Origin: Tillus elongatus
Taxonomy: Eukaryota > Arthropoda > Insecta > Coleoptera > Cleridae
Reading direction: 5' to 3'
Length of the DNA: 64,000 nt
Assembly (NCBI GenBank): GCA_964006375.1
Contig: OZ023265.1
Span: forward strand, 10,945,795 to 11,009,794
Position numbers and translations under genes: made by a program. Positions within the stretch are counted from its first letter, which is position 1. Every line of letters starts with the position of its first letter. The notes under the pieces are model-generated. The model saw only the letters and a list, made by a program, of their open reading frames with translations, made no database searches and was not told where the DNA came from. This document shows positions 52,965 through 63,780 of this stretch, piece by piece.

Positions 52965-53150
52965 TTCAGGAATCTAGGAACAGTGTGACATGTATTTAAA
53001 ATTGCAGCCTTTTGCAAATCAATGTACCTGTTTTTATGGAGACCCAGTGTGTTGAGGCTGTTTTGTGGATTCCTGGGAATACGACCTGTAGATGATACGA
53101 TGAGCGGTACCACCTCCACTTTCTCTGCATGCCCTATCTCGGTGTATTTG
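52965..53150 (-). pseudogene. LINE-epsilon end fragment from a second copy
   Basis: The minus strand reads YTEIGHAEKVEVVPLIVSST, GRIPRNPQNSLNTLGLHKNR, LQKAAILNTCHTVPRFLNI, the usual final residues of this family. It lies upstream of, and duplicates, the end module of 51.7-52.9 kb, so it is from another insertion. Confidence 0.65.
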
Positions 53151-53221
53151 TCTAAAACATTATTATTATTATTTTTATTTTTAGCGATTTTTTTTTTAAA
53201 TTCGCTAATGAGGACATCTGT

Positions 53222-53224
<3 letters not shown>

Positions 53225-53309
<85 letters not shown>
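53225..53309. repeat. (TA)n microsatellite in Rep-B
   Basis: About 42 TA units followed by the Rep-B junction CCGACCGATAACTC. The Rep-B left part is absent. Confidence 0.97.
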
Positions 53310-53312
<3 letters not shown>

Positions 53313-55193
53313 ACCGATAACTCAAAAAATAATGGACCGATCTTAATCAAATTTGGTGGGTACCTTCCTTTTGCAAGTGGCTTAGATCAGTTTGTTATCC
53401 AGGAAAATCGGACCAGGTTTTCCCGGAAAATTTTGTGTTTTCTTTCTAAAAAAATTCTTATCTCCGTAAATAACAAAGTAAGGGCAACCAAATTTGGTAC
53501 GCGTGTTTGTATTAAGAGTGAACTCTATACCAAAATTTACGTCTCTAGCTTTAAAGACAACGAAGTTATGTGCAGTTAAAGAAACAAATTTTGGAGTTTT
53601 CCTTAAAACGTCAAACTCACAATTTTAAAGGTCAAAATTGGCAATGTTTAGGCAAAGAATATGAAACAAATAGCGTTTGTGAAAAGAACATGTTGCAAGA
53701 AGAGCGTTCTGCAAACCCTTAAGTTTCAGATTCAACCGTCATTGCCCTTGACTTTACTAAAATATTTACAGAATATCCATTTCAAATAGACCCTTTCTCT
53801 GATGCTTTGGCTGTCAGTTTAGTTGAGTTGGTGGCTTTTTGGATTATTATGTGTAGGTTTAGTGAAGTTTATGGTTTAACGATCTATAATTTTTTTAGCT
53901 AATTTTCGTAGAACAAATTTGTTAATGCATTTTTGCATTTTTCATCGAAATATGACGCGTTTATAAGAAAAAAATCTGGACGCAGTAAGTGCGTTTTGGT
54001 AGCGAATTTTCGGTAAATTTTCAGATTAGTTCCCGTACGCTTTTCAAAAAACTGTTTTCAGAAACCTGCCTAGGCCCCACCCCTGGATCCACAAAACCCA
54101 AGAAAATTTTCTTGTTCACACCTCCCATGAAAGTTACGGGACCAGGAGTGAATAGGGGTGCTGGGCGGGGTAGGTAGTAAAAACGAAATATGAGCAGAAA
54201 ATGCGAATAAAACGGGCTTGAAAAAGCTGTCTTTTTCACATCTTGAAGCCATATTAAAAAACCCTGCCTACTCCGCACAGCACCCCTATTCCCCCAAAAA
54301 ATTTATTGTTTACACCCCCCAAGGAAGTTACGGGATCAGGAGTGAGTAGGAGTGTATAATTTTTTTAGCTAATTTTCGTAGAACAGATTCATTAATGCAT
54401 TTTTGCATTTTTTATCGAAATATGATGCGTTTGTAAGAAAAAAAACTAGACGCAGTAAGTGCGTTTTGGTAGCGAATTTTCGGTAAATTTGCAGTTTAGT
54501 TCCCGTACGCTTTTCAAAAAACTGTTTTCAGAAACATTACTAGAACCCCACCTGGATGCACAAACCACAAAAAAATTTCTTGTTCACACCCCCCAAGGAA
54601 GTTATAAGACTGGGAGTGAATAGGGGTGCTGTGCGGGGTAGGCAGGGTTTAAGGGGATATTCAAGATGTAAAAAAGACAGCTTTCAAGCCCGCTTTATTC
54701 AAATTTTCTGCTCATATTTCAATTTGTTGAAAAGCGTTCGGGAGCTAATCTGCAAATTTACCGAATTTTCATTATATCCTTCAAGTTTCAATAACACAAT
54801 TTGCTGTTAACGTAAGCTTTGTTGATTAAAAAACCAGCATTTAAGTTTATTTTCGGAAAATTTTTGTATATTTTCAAACCATAAGTAATTTTGATAAAAT
54901 ATAGTACATTGTTTCTACCACATAGGCTATACCGGTAATCAGATTGATGCCTGCTCGCATTTGCTATTAAAAACATTTTTATGGAAATTCACTTCCGTAA
55001 CACATTTGCTGCATCTAGACTTTTGAAAAATGTTTATATATTTTAAAACAATAAATTTATTTCGATGAAATATGGTACATTGTTTCTACTATATAGGCAA
55101 CCAAGTTTGATGCCTGCTTTCATCAGACATTTGCTATTAAAAATATTTAAAAGAAAATTCGCTACCATAACGCACTTGCTGCGTCCAGAGATT
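53309..55193. repeat. Segmental duplication block 2
   Basis: Direct paralogue of 42,857-45,155 in order and orientation: Rep-B right part (to 53,930), Rep-A left end at 53,976 with Rep-C (54,008), second unit from 54,355 with Rep-C, and Rep-A right ends near 55,018 and 55,190. It has two direct units where block 1 has three. Confidence 0.75.
54008..54765. mobile_element. Two Rep-C units inside Rep-A
   Basis: Unit 1 (54,008-54,350) and unit 2 (54,485-54,765) begin GGTAAATTTTCAG and GGTAAATTTGCAG. They contain CACCTCCCATGAAAGTTACG or CACCCCCCAAGGAAGTTATA. Unit 2 ends CTAATCTGCAAATTTACC before GAATTTTC, as in block 1. Confidence 0.65.
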
Positions 55194-55199
55194 TGTATA

Positions 55200-56300
55200 T
55201 ACCCAAGTAGAATTTACGGGATTCGCACATCATTGGGTGGTTATATGGTTATTAATTTGTTTCACAATAAAAATCATTACGCGTTAGCTGAATTCTCATC
55301 ACTTGATATTTTTAATTATGGGTTTAGGATGATGGTCTATAGAACACTTTGTGGTTAGTTGGGTTTCCTATAAATTGATGTTAGTGTTTAATGTTTTTCT
55401 CTTTATTCACGGTTAACTTTATTCACGGTTAACTACTGAAACAACATTATGAGGTTATTTCGTCGAAAATTAAAATTTCATCACCAAAAAAACAAAATCT
55501 AATAACTAATATATGCAGACTTCTTGGTTGGCCACCTATTAATGCGCTATGCTTTCCCCATTAATAACAGCTAAAATATTTAATACAATAATAGAATAAT
55601 CATCTTGATTAACGGATATGACTGTCTGGCGTCTAAAACCAAATGTGTTTTTCTATGTAAATTGTTGATATCCATTTCAGAGTATAATTCGGGGCTAACT
55701 GCCGTCTAACTATTAATTTACGGAGAAATGGATGGTTCGCTGATTCGTATTTCCCCCCGTTGTTAATGATTATAATTATTTAATGATAAACAATTACCCA
55801 AGGACACATACGTATCGTCAAAATCAACTTTTCAACTCTTCCCAGTTGAATTCATGTTGAAATCGTAGGTGGTTTTTTCTTGTTGAGGTTATTTATTGTA
55901 ATGTTGTGTCATATCATGCAATTCTCGGTGATTGATATATATTAATCATAGGTAAATAATGCTAGTAATATTTTGCCAGTAGTCATGACAAGTGTTTTTC
56001 GCCACTTATTGTTCATTGGTTATTAAAAAAGTTATCATATAAACTTCCTGTAATTGATGACAAATTATAGATTAATAGCTTTTCGGTTAATTTAGCTAAC
56101 AGTTGGTCATTATCGTCTTGGAGCGAAAGGTTGGGTGAAATAGTTTTTTTTTTCTTATCTGTGGTGCTTATACAGGCTGTCCCAAGATCTTCCATTAGCC
56201 GTTTCTGGAGTACGGCTCACAATTGAATTCTGAAGATTCACTCACGTGGGTTTCTCATAATTTCCAGTTCACTGAAAATATTGACGTTGGTATGGGACTT
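55200..56300. other. No supported feature
   Basis: AT-rich. A TACAGGCTGTCCCAAGATC phrase at about 56,172 looks like a DNA-transposon end without a visible partner. Confidence 0.4.
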
Positions 56301-56307
56301 CCGGTTA

Positions 56308-57874
56308 TACCGGAAGTAGACGCCAACTGTGTTTTTTATTACGGATCTAGATTGCTCGTTAAATTTTATTCTAGGTTTCACTAACATGTTATGTCATTTT
56401 TCTCAACCATTTTCGAGATATTTGACTTTTTTCAAAAATTTCTTAAAAAACATTGTCACATTTACACACCTGTATCTCTATTATTTTTCAACCTGAAGAG
56501 TTGAATTTTTAAAGTGCAAATTCTAAATTGCCAGAAAATATTTGGAATTTACTAAAGTTAGTACAAGTTAGACAGGGTGTACGAAATGGACCGGTCACTC
56601 GTAACAACTTTAAAACCTAATAACTCTCTTATTTTAAATAGAAAACCCTATATTTTATAACGTTATTTCATGTACTTTTTATTGTTCTTTCGATTGGTAT
56701 CAGCATTCCATATACCTAAGTCCCACCGATTTGAAGATATTTAAACATTATTTGCGATAAGAAATGATTATCAGTCAGTTTATCAGGTTGCCTATGAGAT
56801 GAAAATTTTAAGCGTCATCTTCCGACATAAGTAAAAATAAGCGACGACTTTTGAATGTAATTTTATTTACGAGGGGCAGTAAAAAATGCCAAAACATTTA
56901 TTTGTGTCTCTTCATTGTCCAATAGCGGTTTATTTTTATTACCTTCTGAACGAAACGTTCCATTCTCAGAACAATTTTTCAATAGTCTTCTGATAATGTC
57001 AGGAGTTGGTCTATGTCTATCTGGGAATCTCTTTGCAAACACAGATACTGACTGATAATTATTTCTTATCGCAAATATGCCTGGAAGTGAACGTTGCAAT
57101 TTTCAAACATTGATTGTGAAGTGATAAGACACAAATCTTATTGTTCCGTAATAATGCTTTACTCTTATGAAATTTTTGACGAAACACTCCATTCTTAGAT
57201 ATTTTTTAGTAGTATTCTGATCATGTAACGAGTTGATCTGTGTTTATGTGGAAATCTCTTCGCAACCACATGACATCTTCTGTTAATAATTTGATTATAC
57301 TCCTCGTAAATTAAAGTTATATTTAAAGGTCATCGCATATTTTACTTATGTCGGAAGATGACGTTTAAAATTTTCATCTCCTAGGCAACCTGATAAACTG
57401 ACTAATAATTATTTCTTATCGCAAATAATGTTTAAATATCTTCAAATCGGTGGGACTTAGGTATAGGGAATGCTGATACTAATCGAAAGAACAATGAAAA
57501 GTACATAAACTAACGTTATAAAATATAGGGTGTTCTATTTAAAATAAGAGAGTTATTAGGTTTTAAAATTGACAGGTCCATTTCGGACACCCTGTCTAAC
57601 TTGTACTAACTTTAGTAAATTCCAAATATTTTCTGGCAATTTAGAATTTGCACCTTAATATTTCAACTCTTCAGGTTGAAAAATAAAAGATATACAGGTG
57701 TGTAAATGTGACAATGTTTTTTAATAAATTTTTGAAAAAAGTCAATTATCTCGAAAATGGTTGAGATAAATGACATAACATGTTAGTGAAACCTACCATA
57801 AAATTTGACGAGAATCCGGAATCAAAAATACCATCTTCCATTTGAAATAAGAAAGTTGACGTCTACTTCCGGTA
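56308..57874. mobile_element. Giant foldback element, arms ~570 bp
   Basis: The left arm (56,308-56,879) is the reverse complement of the right arm (57,291-57,874) with scattered differences and small indels. Paired blocks include ACCGGAAGTAGACG, TTTCACTAACATGTTATGTC, GCCAGAAAATATTTGGAATT, AAGTTAGACAGGGTGT, TCAGCATTCCCTATACC-like and GTCATCTTCCGACATAAGTA. The spacer of about 410 bp encodes two helix-turn-helix remnants on the minus strand. Such long inverted arms characterise foldback-type DNA elements. Confidence 0.9.
56863..57290 (-). pseudogene. Two tandem helix-turn-helix remnants in the foldback spacer
   Basis: The minus frame 56,863-57,099 (78 residues) reads AIRNNYQSVSVFAKRFPDRH, RPTPDIIRRLLKNCSENGTF, resembling the N-terminal HTH (DUF4817-like) of many insect mariner-type transposases. 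Upstream (57,160-57,290) a second decayed copy reads VAKRFPHKHRSTRYMIRILL then a stop, in the same orientation. Neither is joined to a catalytic domain. Confidence 0.65.
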
Positions 57875-57886
57875 TATATGTCCAGT

Positions 57887-58300
57887 AAGTTAGGACATTG
57901 TGAGATGTACGACTGGGTCGCCATCTCGGTGCGGAACCAGGTAGTATGTTGTCACGACAGCTCCAAATAACACAAAATGTTATAAAATAGAGACTGTTTA
58001 CAACGAACTAACAATTTTGTACATTGTCAGCGCTGGCCTATTTCTTCCCGAATATAGGTACAATGTTTGTAAGGCTAGATGTATTCTCACCATAATTAGA
58101 ACCGCAAACCGGTTTGGCTGTAATTAGAGCTCGTCAGTACGGTATACTAATTACAACGAGAACACACCTATAAAGTAATACGGCAATGGTAGCCAGAATC
58201 TTAGGACATTGTAAGATGTACGACAGAGTCGCCATCTCGGGGCGTAACCAGGTAGTATGTTGTCACGACAGCTCAAATAACACAAAATGTTATATAGTGA
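57887..58300 (-). repeat. Ribozyme-containing tandem repeat, ~1.3 units
   Basis: A 97-bp sequence (TTAGGACATTGTGAGATGTA, CGCCATCTCGGTGCGGAACC, AGGTAGTATGTTGTCACGAC) at 57,893-57,990 is repeated at 58,198-58,294 with a few changes. Between them lies the hammerhead-like unit (58,070-58,195, minus). Period is about 306 bp. The layout matches retroelement long terminal repeats that process tandem RNA with a hammerhead. Confidence 0.7.
58095..58155 (-). ncRNA. Decayed hammerhead, relative of 31.13 kb
   Basis: The minus strand reads CCGTACTGACGA, GCTCTAATTACAGC, CAAACCGGTTTGCGG. CTGACGA is intact but GAAA is CAAA and the cleavage GTC is GTT, so it should be inactive. CCG/CGG and AATTA/TAATT pairs of stem I remain. 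Confidence 0.7.
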
Positions 58301-58344
58301 CTAAATTTAGATAATTGTTACTTGGTGGTGCACAGTCTCTAAAA

Positions 58345-58635
58345 CAAAACCTTCCAAGCAATTAATAAGGAAAAATACCTGCTATATTTATAATTTACAA
58401 GTACATTCGCCTTGTAATAATAAAAAAATTCTGGAAAACTTTTGTAACTTTAATAAAATTTGTAACACAACTTTTTTAAGAGACTTGCAGTACTTACATG
58501 TAAGTAACAAATTTTAATTTTCCATCTCCATATAAAATAGAAATTTTCTCGAGTAATTGCTTACTGGGACCTCTAAAATCGATCTCCCAGGTTCATTTAA
58601 ATTTAAAGGATTGGTTTTCATAAGATATCTTACTA
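58345..58635. repeat. Dispersed sequence shared with 47.2 kb
   Basis: AATAAGGAAAAATACCTGC and TTTATAATTTACAAGTACAT parallel 47,265-47,330 (AATAAGGAAAAATACCTGCC). Family unknown. Confidence 0.4.
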
Positions 58636-58639
58636 ATAG

Positions 58640-58690
58640 TGTACAATTCTTATGAAAATTCACTACTATAATGCACTTGCTACGTCCCGA
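58640..58690. repeat. Rep-A right end
   Basis: TGAAAATTCACTACTATAAT and GCACTTGCTACGTCCCG. Confidence 0.6.
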
Positions 58691-58694
58691 ACTT

Positions 58695-59160
58695 TTTTAA
58701 ATATTCCGCTATTTCAAAATAAAAATACTTAAGGCGAGTATGCATTCTAAAACGAAAGCATTATTATTGAATTAACTGTATTTATGAAATCATTTATTTT
58801 TTTAAGGATGAGTTTTTGCTGATATTATTTTTTTGTTTGCAGGTAAGCATAGATCTTGGACGACACTTTCTCGTTTGTAAGTTTACACAACGTTTCTTAT
58901 TACTATATTTAGTGGTATATAGGTACTACCAAAAGCGTTTAGCTGTACTGGTTGTCTAACATTTTTTATTAATATTAGAACCTCTACTACGTGGTGTTTA
59001 TTATCCCAAATTTGTAGGGCCACGCATAATCCATCTATAGTATCCTATCTTAGTGTTGCTAACCGTTATTTAAATATAATTTTAATACATTAGTTTGCCC
59101 GACGTATGATCACCAAAATATTTAAGACCTACGAAGTAAGTTGTAAAGATTGTGATCAAC
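58695..59160. other. No supported feature
   Basis: AT-rich; nothing recognised. Confidence 0.5.
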
Positions 59161-59162
59161 TC

Positions 59163-59445
59163 GTTTTTAGTGAATTTTTATTTTAAAAAAATTCACTAAT
59201 AGAGAGGTATCGATGGTGAGACTTTGCAAAAAAAAATTCAAATGAGTGCGAACTAGGACCCCTAGAACCCATATGCGGGGTCAGTTTCAATTTTTGTATC
59301 CAACCGATAACGCAAAAAATAATTAACCGATTTCGATGAAACTCAGCAAGTGCCTTTCTTTTATTAATGGCTTGGATAAGTTCGTTAGCGAGGAAAATCC
59401 GACAAGGTTTTCCGGAAAATTTTTGAGTGTTCTTGCGAAAAAACA
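59163..59445 (+). repeat. Rep-B copy 10, without TA array
   Basis: Hairpin end TTTTTAGTGAATTTTTATTT with AAAATTCACTAATAG, AAATGAGTGCGAACTAGGAC, CCTAGAACCCATATGCGGGG, AATTTTTGTATCCAACCGAT, AACGCAAAAAATAATTAACC. The array position is a plain TTTTTGTATCCAACCG, showing Rep-B exists without the microsatellite. The 3' part is replaced by an RT fragment. Confidence 0.75.
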
Positions 59446-60165
59446 AGCGTAACTAGTGGAGTCCCGCAGGGCTCGGTCCACGGACCCACCCTGTAGAACC
59501 TCTACTATGATGAGCTGCTGACACTCCCAACACCGGACAGCTGCGACATAATTGGATATGACGATGACCTGGCCTTGATCATACGTGGCAGCAGCACAGA
59601 AGATATAGAAGAGCAAGCAACATGGCTCGTTGAGAGGGTTAGCATCTTAATAAAGAAGAAGGGCCTACAACTAGCCCCCCACAAAACTGAAGCTTTGGTG
59701 CTGGCTGGCGAAAGAACTGTCAGATCTTTCACGGTGACAGTCGAAGACCTAAAGATAACCTCCAAGCTGAATCTAAGATACCTCGGCATCCAACTGGGAC
59801 AAAACATGAGCATGGGTTCTGATATTAAGAGCGTGGCAGAGAGAACTGAGATAATAGCGGCTTCACTGACAAGATTGATGTCTAACATGGGAGAACCAAC
59901 GTCTAAAAAGAGGAAAATTTTAAGTGGGGTAATCAATTCCATTATACTCTATGGGGCGCCTGCGTGGAAAGAATGGATACAAATGTCCAAATACAAAAAA
60001 GTCCTGGAAAGTGTCCAAAGGAAAGTAGCTCTAAGAATTGCTAGCGCCTTTAGAACGGTGTCGACAAAGGCGATACAGGTTATCGCCGGAGTCATACACA
60101 TACACCTAATGGTAGAAGAACGCACATACGAAAAGGGAAAGAATAAGAAGACGGAAATTACTCCT
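59446..60165 (+). pseudogene. R1-like LINE RT fragment, C-terminal half
   Basis: VTSGVPQGSVHGPTL, stop, NLYYDELLTLPTPDSCDII, GYDDDLALIIRGSSTEDIEE, KKGLQLAPHKTEALVLAGER, LRYLGIQLGQNMSMGSDIKS, LYGAPAWKEWIQMSKYKK, VQRKVALRIASAFRTVSTKA, IQVIAGVIHIHLMVEER. This is the RT end of an R1-type element. The usual W in PTLWNLYY is a stop, and the catalytic YADD is YDDD here. The 203-codon frame starts at 59,575. It may belong to LINE-gamma, but there is no overlap to test. Confidence 0.85.
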
Positions 60166-60178
60166 AAAATTACAAAGT

Positions 60179-60395
60179 TATTTTAATGAAATTTGATAGA
60201 TATGTTGCCTTGCAAAAGACCTTACCACGCACCAAAATTCAACTTTCTAAATTTATAAAAAATTGAGTTATTCAAATTTTGAATTTTCGTTAAAAAAAAA
60301 AATTTTCTCCGAAAATTGCAATCTTATTTTAATGAAATTTGGTGAATAGAATGCCTTAGGAAAGACTTTAGTACACGCCAAAATGCAACCTTTTT
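60179..60395. repeat. Imperfect 145-bp tandem duplication
   Basis: TTATTTTAATGAAATTTG occurs at 60,179 and 60,324, each followed by TGCCTT, AAGAC and CGCACCAAAATTCAAC- or CGCCAAAATGCAAC-like blocks. Confidence 0.6.
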
Positions 60396-60434
60396 TTGTT
60401 CGACAACACACCATGGGAGCTTACAGCCTAAATA

Positions 60435-61024
60435 CTATAGTACCGTGGGCGTCGACAAGGAGGAAAGAGGCAACTTATTAATTCTGGACTTGAAGGTTTG
60501 GAGGTTCGAGGGAGAAGGAAAAACACGTGCCGGTAAGGAATTCCACCACTTGGAAGTCCTTGGGACAAAAGAACGAGCATAACAAGATGTTCTATGTCTA
60601 GTGACCTGGACAGTTAAAAGGTGCATTCGCTCTGTTCCCCTGGTAGATCTGTTGGGGGCAGCAGGCGGAGGAACTATGGAAGAAAGCTCCTCTGAGCAGT
60701 GCCCGTGCAGATATCTATAAAAGAGAGAGAGGTCACCAACGGCACGTCGGTGGCAAGGGATAGCAGCCTTTGGGTGATGGTAGGGTAACCGATAAGACGT
60801 ATAACTCTCTTCTCAATGGAGTCCAGGATAGCGAGTGTAGAAGCGGCAGCAGCACCCCAAATGTGGGAGCAGTATTCGAGGTTTGGTCTTATTTGTGAAG
60901 TATATAAGGTATAGAGATTAGCTGGTGAAAAGTATTTGCGAGGCCGGAAGAGAAAATCTAATTTCTTAGCAGCCGCTTCTGCAATTGATGTGACATGATG
61001 GTGCCAATTGAGATTTCGATCCAC
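60435..61024 (-). pseudogene. LINE-alpha C-terminal region (copy 5)
   Basis: MDRNLNWHHHVTSIAEAAAK, RPNLEYCSHIWGAAAASTLA (60,674-61,024) and, after a frameshift, MHLLTVQVTRHRTSCYARSF, VPRTSKWWNSLPARVFPS (60,435-60,626). It is separated from the RT frame by a deletion or frameshift near 61,020. Confidence 0.85.
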
Positions 61025-62072
61025 AGAAATGCCAACAAGTGAATTGAATAACTTGGTTGTTTATTGTGATGGGTCTAGGGCTGCTGTATCTCTTATGAGA
61101 AAGAAAGCAAGACTGTGATTTGGTGGAGTTGAATTGTACAAGATTTCTAGTTCCCCAGTCTAATATTTTTTGGAGATCCACGGAGATAGAACCCTCCATG
61201 AGTCTGCGATCCTTATCTAATTGGGCTAAAGAGAAAGACTTAGAATATTGTATATTTGAGTGGAGGGTGCTGTCGTCCGCGTAACTGTGAACTGGGTTGG
61301 ATGTGCTAGAGAGGAGGTCATTGATGTGGAGAAGGAACAAAGTAGCGGCTAAAGCTGAACCTTGAGGGACTCCTGCATTAATTGGATACAGTTTAGAGAA
61401 ATGGCCATCCGCAACAACAGAAATGCTCCGGTTGGAGAAGAAATTTGCTGTCCAAGTACAGAATTTTGCTGGTAGGCCATAGGCCGGAAGTTTATTAAGC
61501 AGCGCTGCGTGCCAGACCTGGTCGAATGCTTTGGATATGTCTAGAGCGACAATCTGGGATTCACCATGTAGTTCCATAGTCTTGTTCCAAGAATGGGCGA
61601 CAGAGGAAAGGAGGTCGGCAGTTGACCTGCGCTGACGGAATCCATACTGCCTGTCGTGGATTAGACTGTGTTTTTCAAGAAATTTTAGTAATTCGGTGTT
61701 TATATACTTTTCCATCACTTTAGAGACGACTGAAAGGAGAGAAATAGGCCTGTAGTTGCTAGGAAGCGCTTTGGATCCTTTCTTGGGGACGGGTTGTACT
61801 CGAGCAGTTTTCCAGTTACTAGGGAATATGCCTCTACTGTAAGATGCCTGAAACAGACGAGTCAGGACAGGAGCAAGTTCTAGTGCGCATTTTTTGAAAA
61901 CAATTGCTGGGATCTCGTGAAGGCCAGAGGCTCTCCTGGTATTAAGAGAAGAGAGCATCTTTCGTACCTTTTTAGTTTTGAAAATGATATCCGTCATTTT
62001 ATGCGCGACATTGGGGACTGTTGGTGGTTGAACATTTGGAGGTGGGTTGAGAGTAGAATTTCCGGCGAACAA
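60966..62072 (-). pseudogene. LINE-alpha reverse transcriptase, near intact (copy 5)
   Basis: 368 residues. The upstream part reads MLSSLNTRRASGLHEIPAIV (pre-RT), then ARVQPVPKKGSKALPSNYRP with ISLLSVVSKVMEKYINTELL (motifs 0-2), RQYGFRQRRSTADLLSSVAH, ALDISKAFDQVWHAALLNKL (A), AGVPQGSALAATLFLLHIND (B; usual LAPTL is LAATL) and YADDST. It ends in a shifted frame after TINNQVIQF. It is the best template for the family's RT. The first methionine follows an upstream linker, so it is not the true ORF2 start. Confidence 0.9.
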
Positions 62073-62385
62073 CGGCGCAAAAAGTTCAGCCTTGCCCAGG
62101 GCGGTAGAAACAATTTCATCCCCTGAGACAAGACGTGGGAACGTACTCTTGTAGAAATTATTGCCAATAGATTTAGCAAGAGTCCAGAAGGGTTTGCCGC
62201 CGTTGGAGCTTGAGAGGGCTTTGTTTTTGATGTGGTTATTAAACGAGTTTTTGCCTCAGAAAGAATGCGGACATAGCGGTTTCTTGCGTCGTTAAATGCT
62301 TGACGGTTTTCTTGACTGGGATTGTGTAGAAGCTTTTTGTGAGGTTTAACCTTTTCAGTCTGGCCTTGTCACAGGATTTTAGAAA

Positions 62386-62456
62386 ATTGAGTTATTCAAA
62401 TTTGAAACATTTAATAAAAATTCACTACCATAACGCACTTGCTGCGTCCCGAACTT
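62386..62456. repeat. Rep-A right end
   Basis: GAGTTATTCAAATTTGAAAC, AAAATTCACTACCATAACGC, ACTTGCTGCGTCCCG. It adjoins the 5' side of LINE-alpha copy 5. Confidence 0.7.
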
Positions 62457-62459
62457 TTT

Positions 62460-63330
62460 TTGCATCTCACAAGAAAATTTTTCGGCGGAAGTTAAAAAAT
62501 ATATGATTTTTGTAAGACAGTGTTTTATTTATATTATTGAATAAGAAATCAGAATACAAACAAACATTTTCGCAGTAATTTTGGATTAACTTACAGTTTG
62601 TTCATATTTTCGTTCATTTAAATCAGTGTGAGGTGAATATTTTATTCTGCCTCAGTCTTAAATCCGTAGATCAATACTCAAACTTGGTGGAGTATCAAGA
62701 AATCATTTTGGGTGAGTGTAGAAGTTATAAGTTTAATGTGCAATAAAATATTGAGTGTATATAATTAAATTATTCAATGTAATTTCCTGTGTATCTGCCT
62801 TCTCAGAATTTGACATTATTTCCTTAATAACTTTACTCATCTATGTGACCAATAACCTAGATATTTTTAGACATAGCTAATAATATATATCCTATAATGA
62901 TGAGTCTTGTAAGATTGAACTTATACCTTAATAAATATACTTAGATATGCTAATGTAATGTAGAGCTTTATATGACGTTATGCAATTTCAGTAAATACAT
63001 TAATTACTAGGCACATACATAAAACTCGAATAGCACAACGTAATAATTTCATAGGATGATTCCACTGCTTGGTTGTAATACATGTAATCACTTGTTGCTT
63101 CAGGGCGGTGTTTATATAAAATACTCCCAATTTAATAATTTGACGGTCTATGTCGAAGATGACAAGCAGATTCTTAAGATTGACGTGTCTACTTGCATGA
63201 AAGTTAAATCGAGTTTTCTTTTTGTTCTCGTTAGAAGCGTCAGCGTTGACGTAAGAATATTTTTCAAATAAATTATGGTCACATACAAGTCTTTCCGTGT
63301 GTTTTTTGCGATGTCTGTATTTGAAATCTA
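62460..63330. other. No supported feature
   Basis: AT-rich. A 71-codon plus frame at 63,056-63,271 is unrecognised. Confidence 0.45.
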
Positions 63331-63334
63331 TTTT

Positions 63335-63780
63335 TAGTGAATTTTCGTATAAATAAAGTCACTAACAAGGAGATCTCGACCTTATATTTTGAAAAAAAAC
63401 TTCTTCAAATGAGCGCGAAAGGACACATATCCAGGGTCAGTTTCAATCTTTATATGTTTCACACCAATAACTAGGGCCAGTTTCCATTTTTATATGTTTC
63501 ACACCATTAACTCAAAAGATGATTGGCCGATTTCGATGAAATTTGGTAGGTAAATTTATTTTTTAAGTGGCTTGGATAAGTTCGTTAGCCAGGGAGATCG
63601 GACCAGTTTTTCCGACAAAATTTTGGGTTCTCCTTCGGAAAATTTTTGTGTCCGGAAAAAACAAAGCTATGGCAATCAAATTTGGTAGAAAGGTGTATAT
63701 TACCAAAAGTATAAGTACTATACCAAAATTTAAATCTATAAGATCAAAGAACAAAAAAGTATGGGCATTTATAGTAAACA
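63335..63780 (+). repeat. Rep-B copy 11, without TA array
   Basis: TTTTTAGTGAATTTTCGTAT, AAGGAGATCTCGACCTTATA, CTTCAAATGAGCGCG, then TATATGTTTCACACC at the array site (a short duplicated GGGCCAGTTTCC segment precedes it), ATTGGCCGATTTCGATGAAA and GTTAGCCAGGGAGATCGG. The array is absent. Confidence 0.7.

Larger units (their letters stand above)
60396..62385 (-). mobile_element. LINE-alpha copy 5, longest RT-bearing copy
   Basis: The minus-strand copy begins at about 62,385 with the linker (FNDARNRYVRILSEAK in pieces) and runs through RT to the 3' UTR near 60,396 (TTAGGCTGTAAGCTCCCATG). It keeps the RT in one 368-codon frame. It sits against a Rep-A right end at 62,386. Confidence 0.85.

Noticed and set aside
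59505..59942. 145-codon minus-strand frame
   Set aside because: Antisense shadow of the R1-like RT fragment, which has clear motifs on the plus strand.
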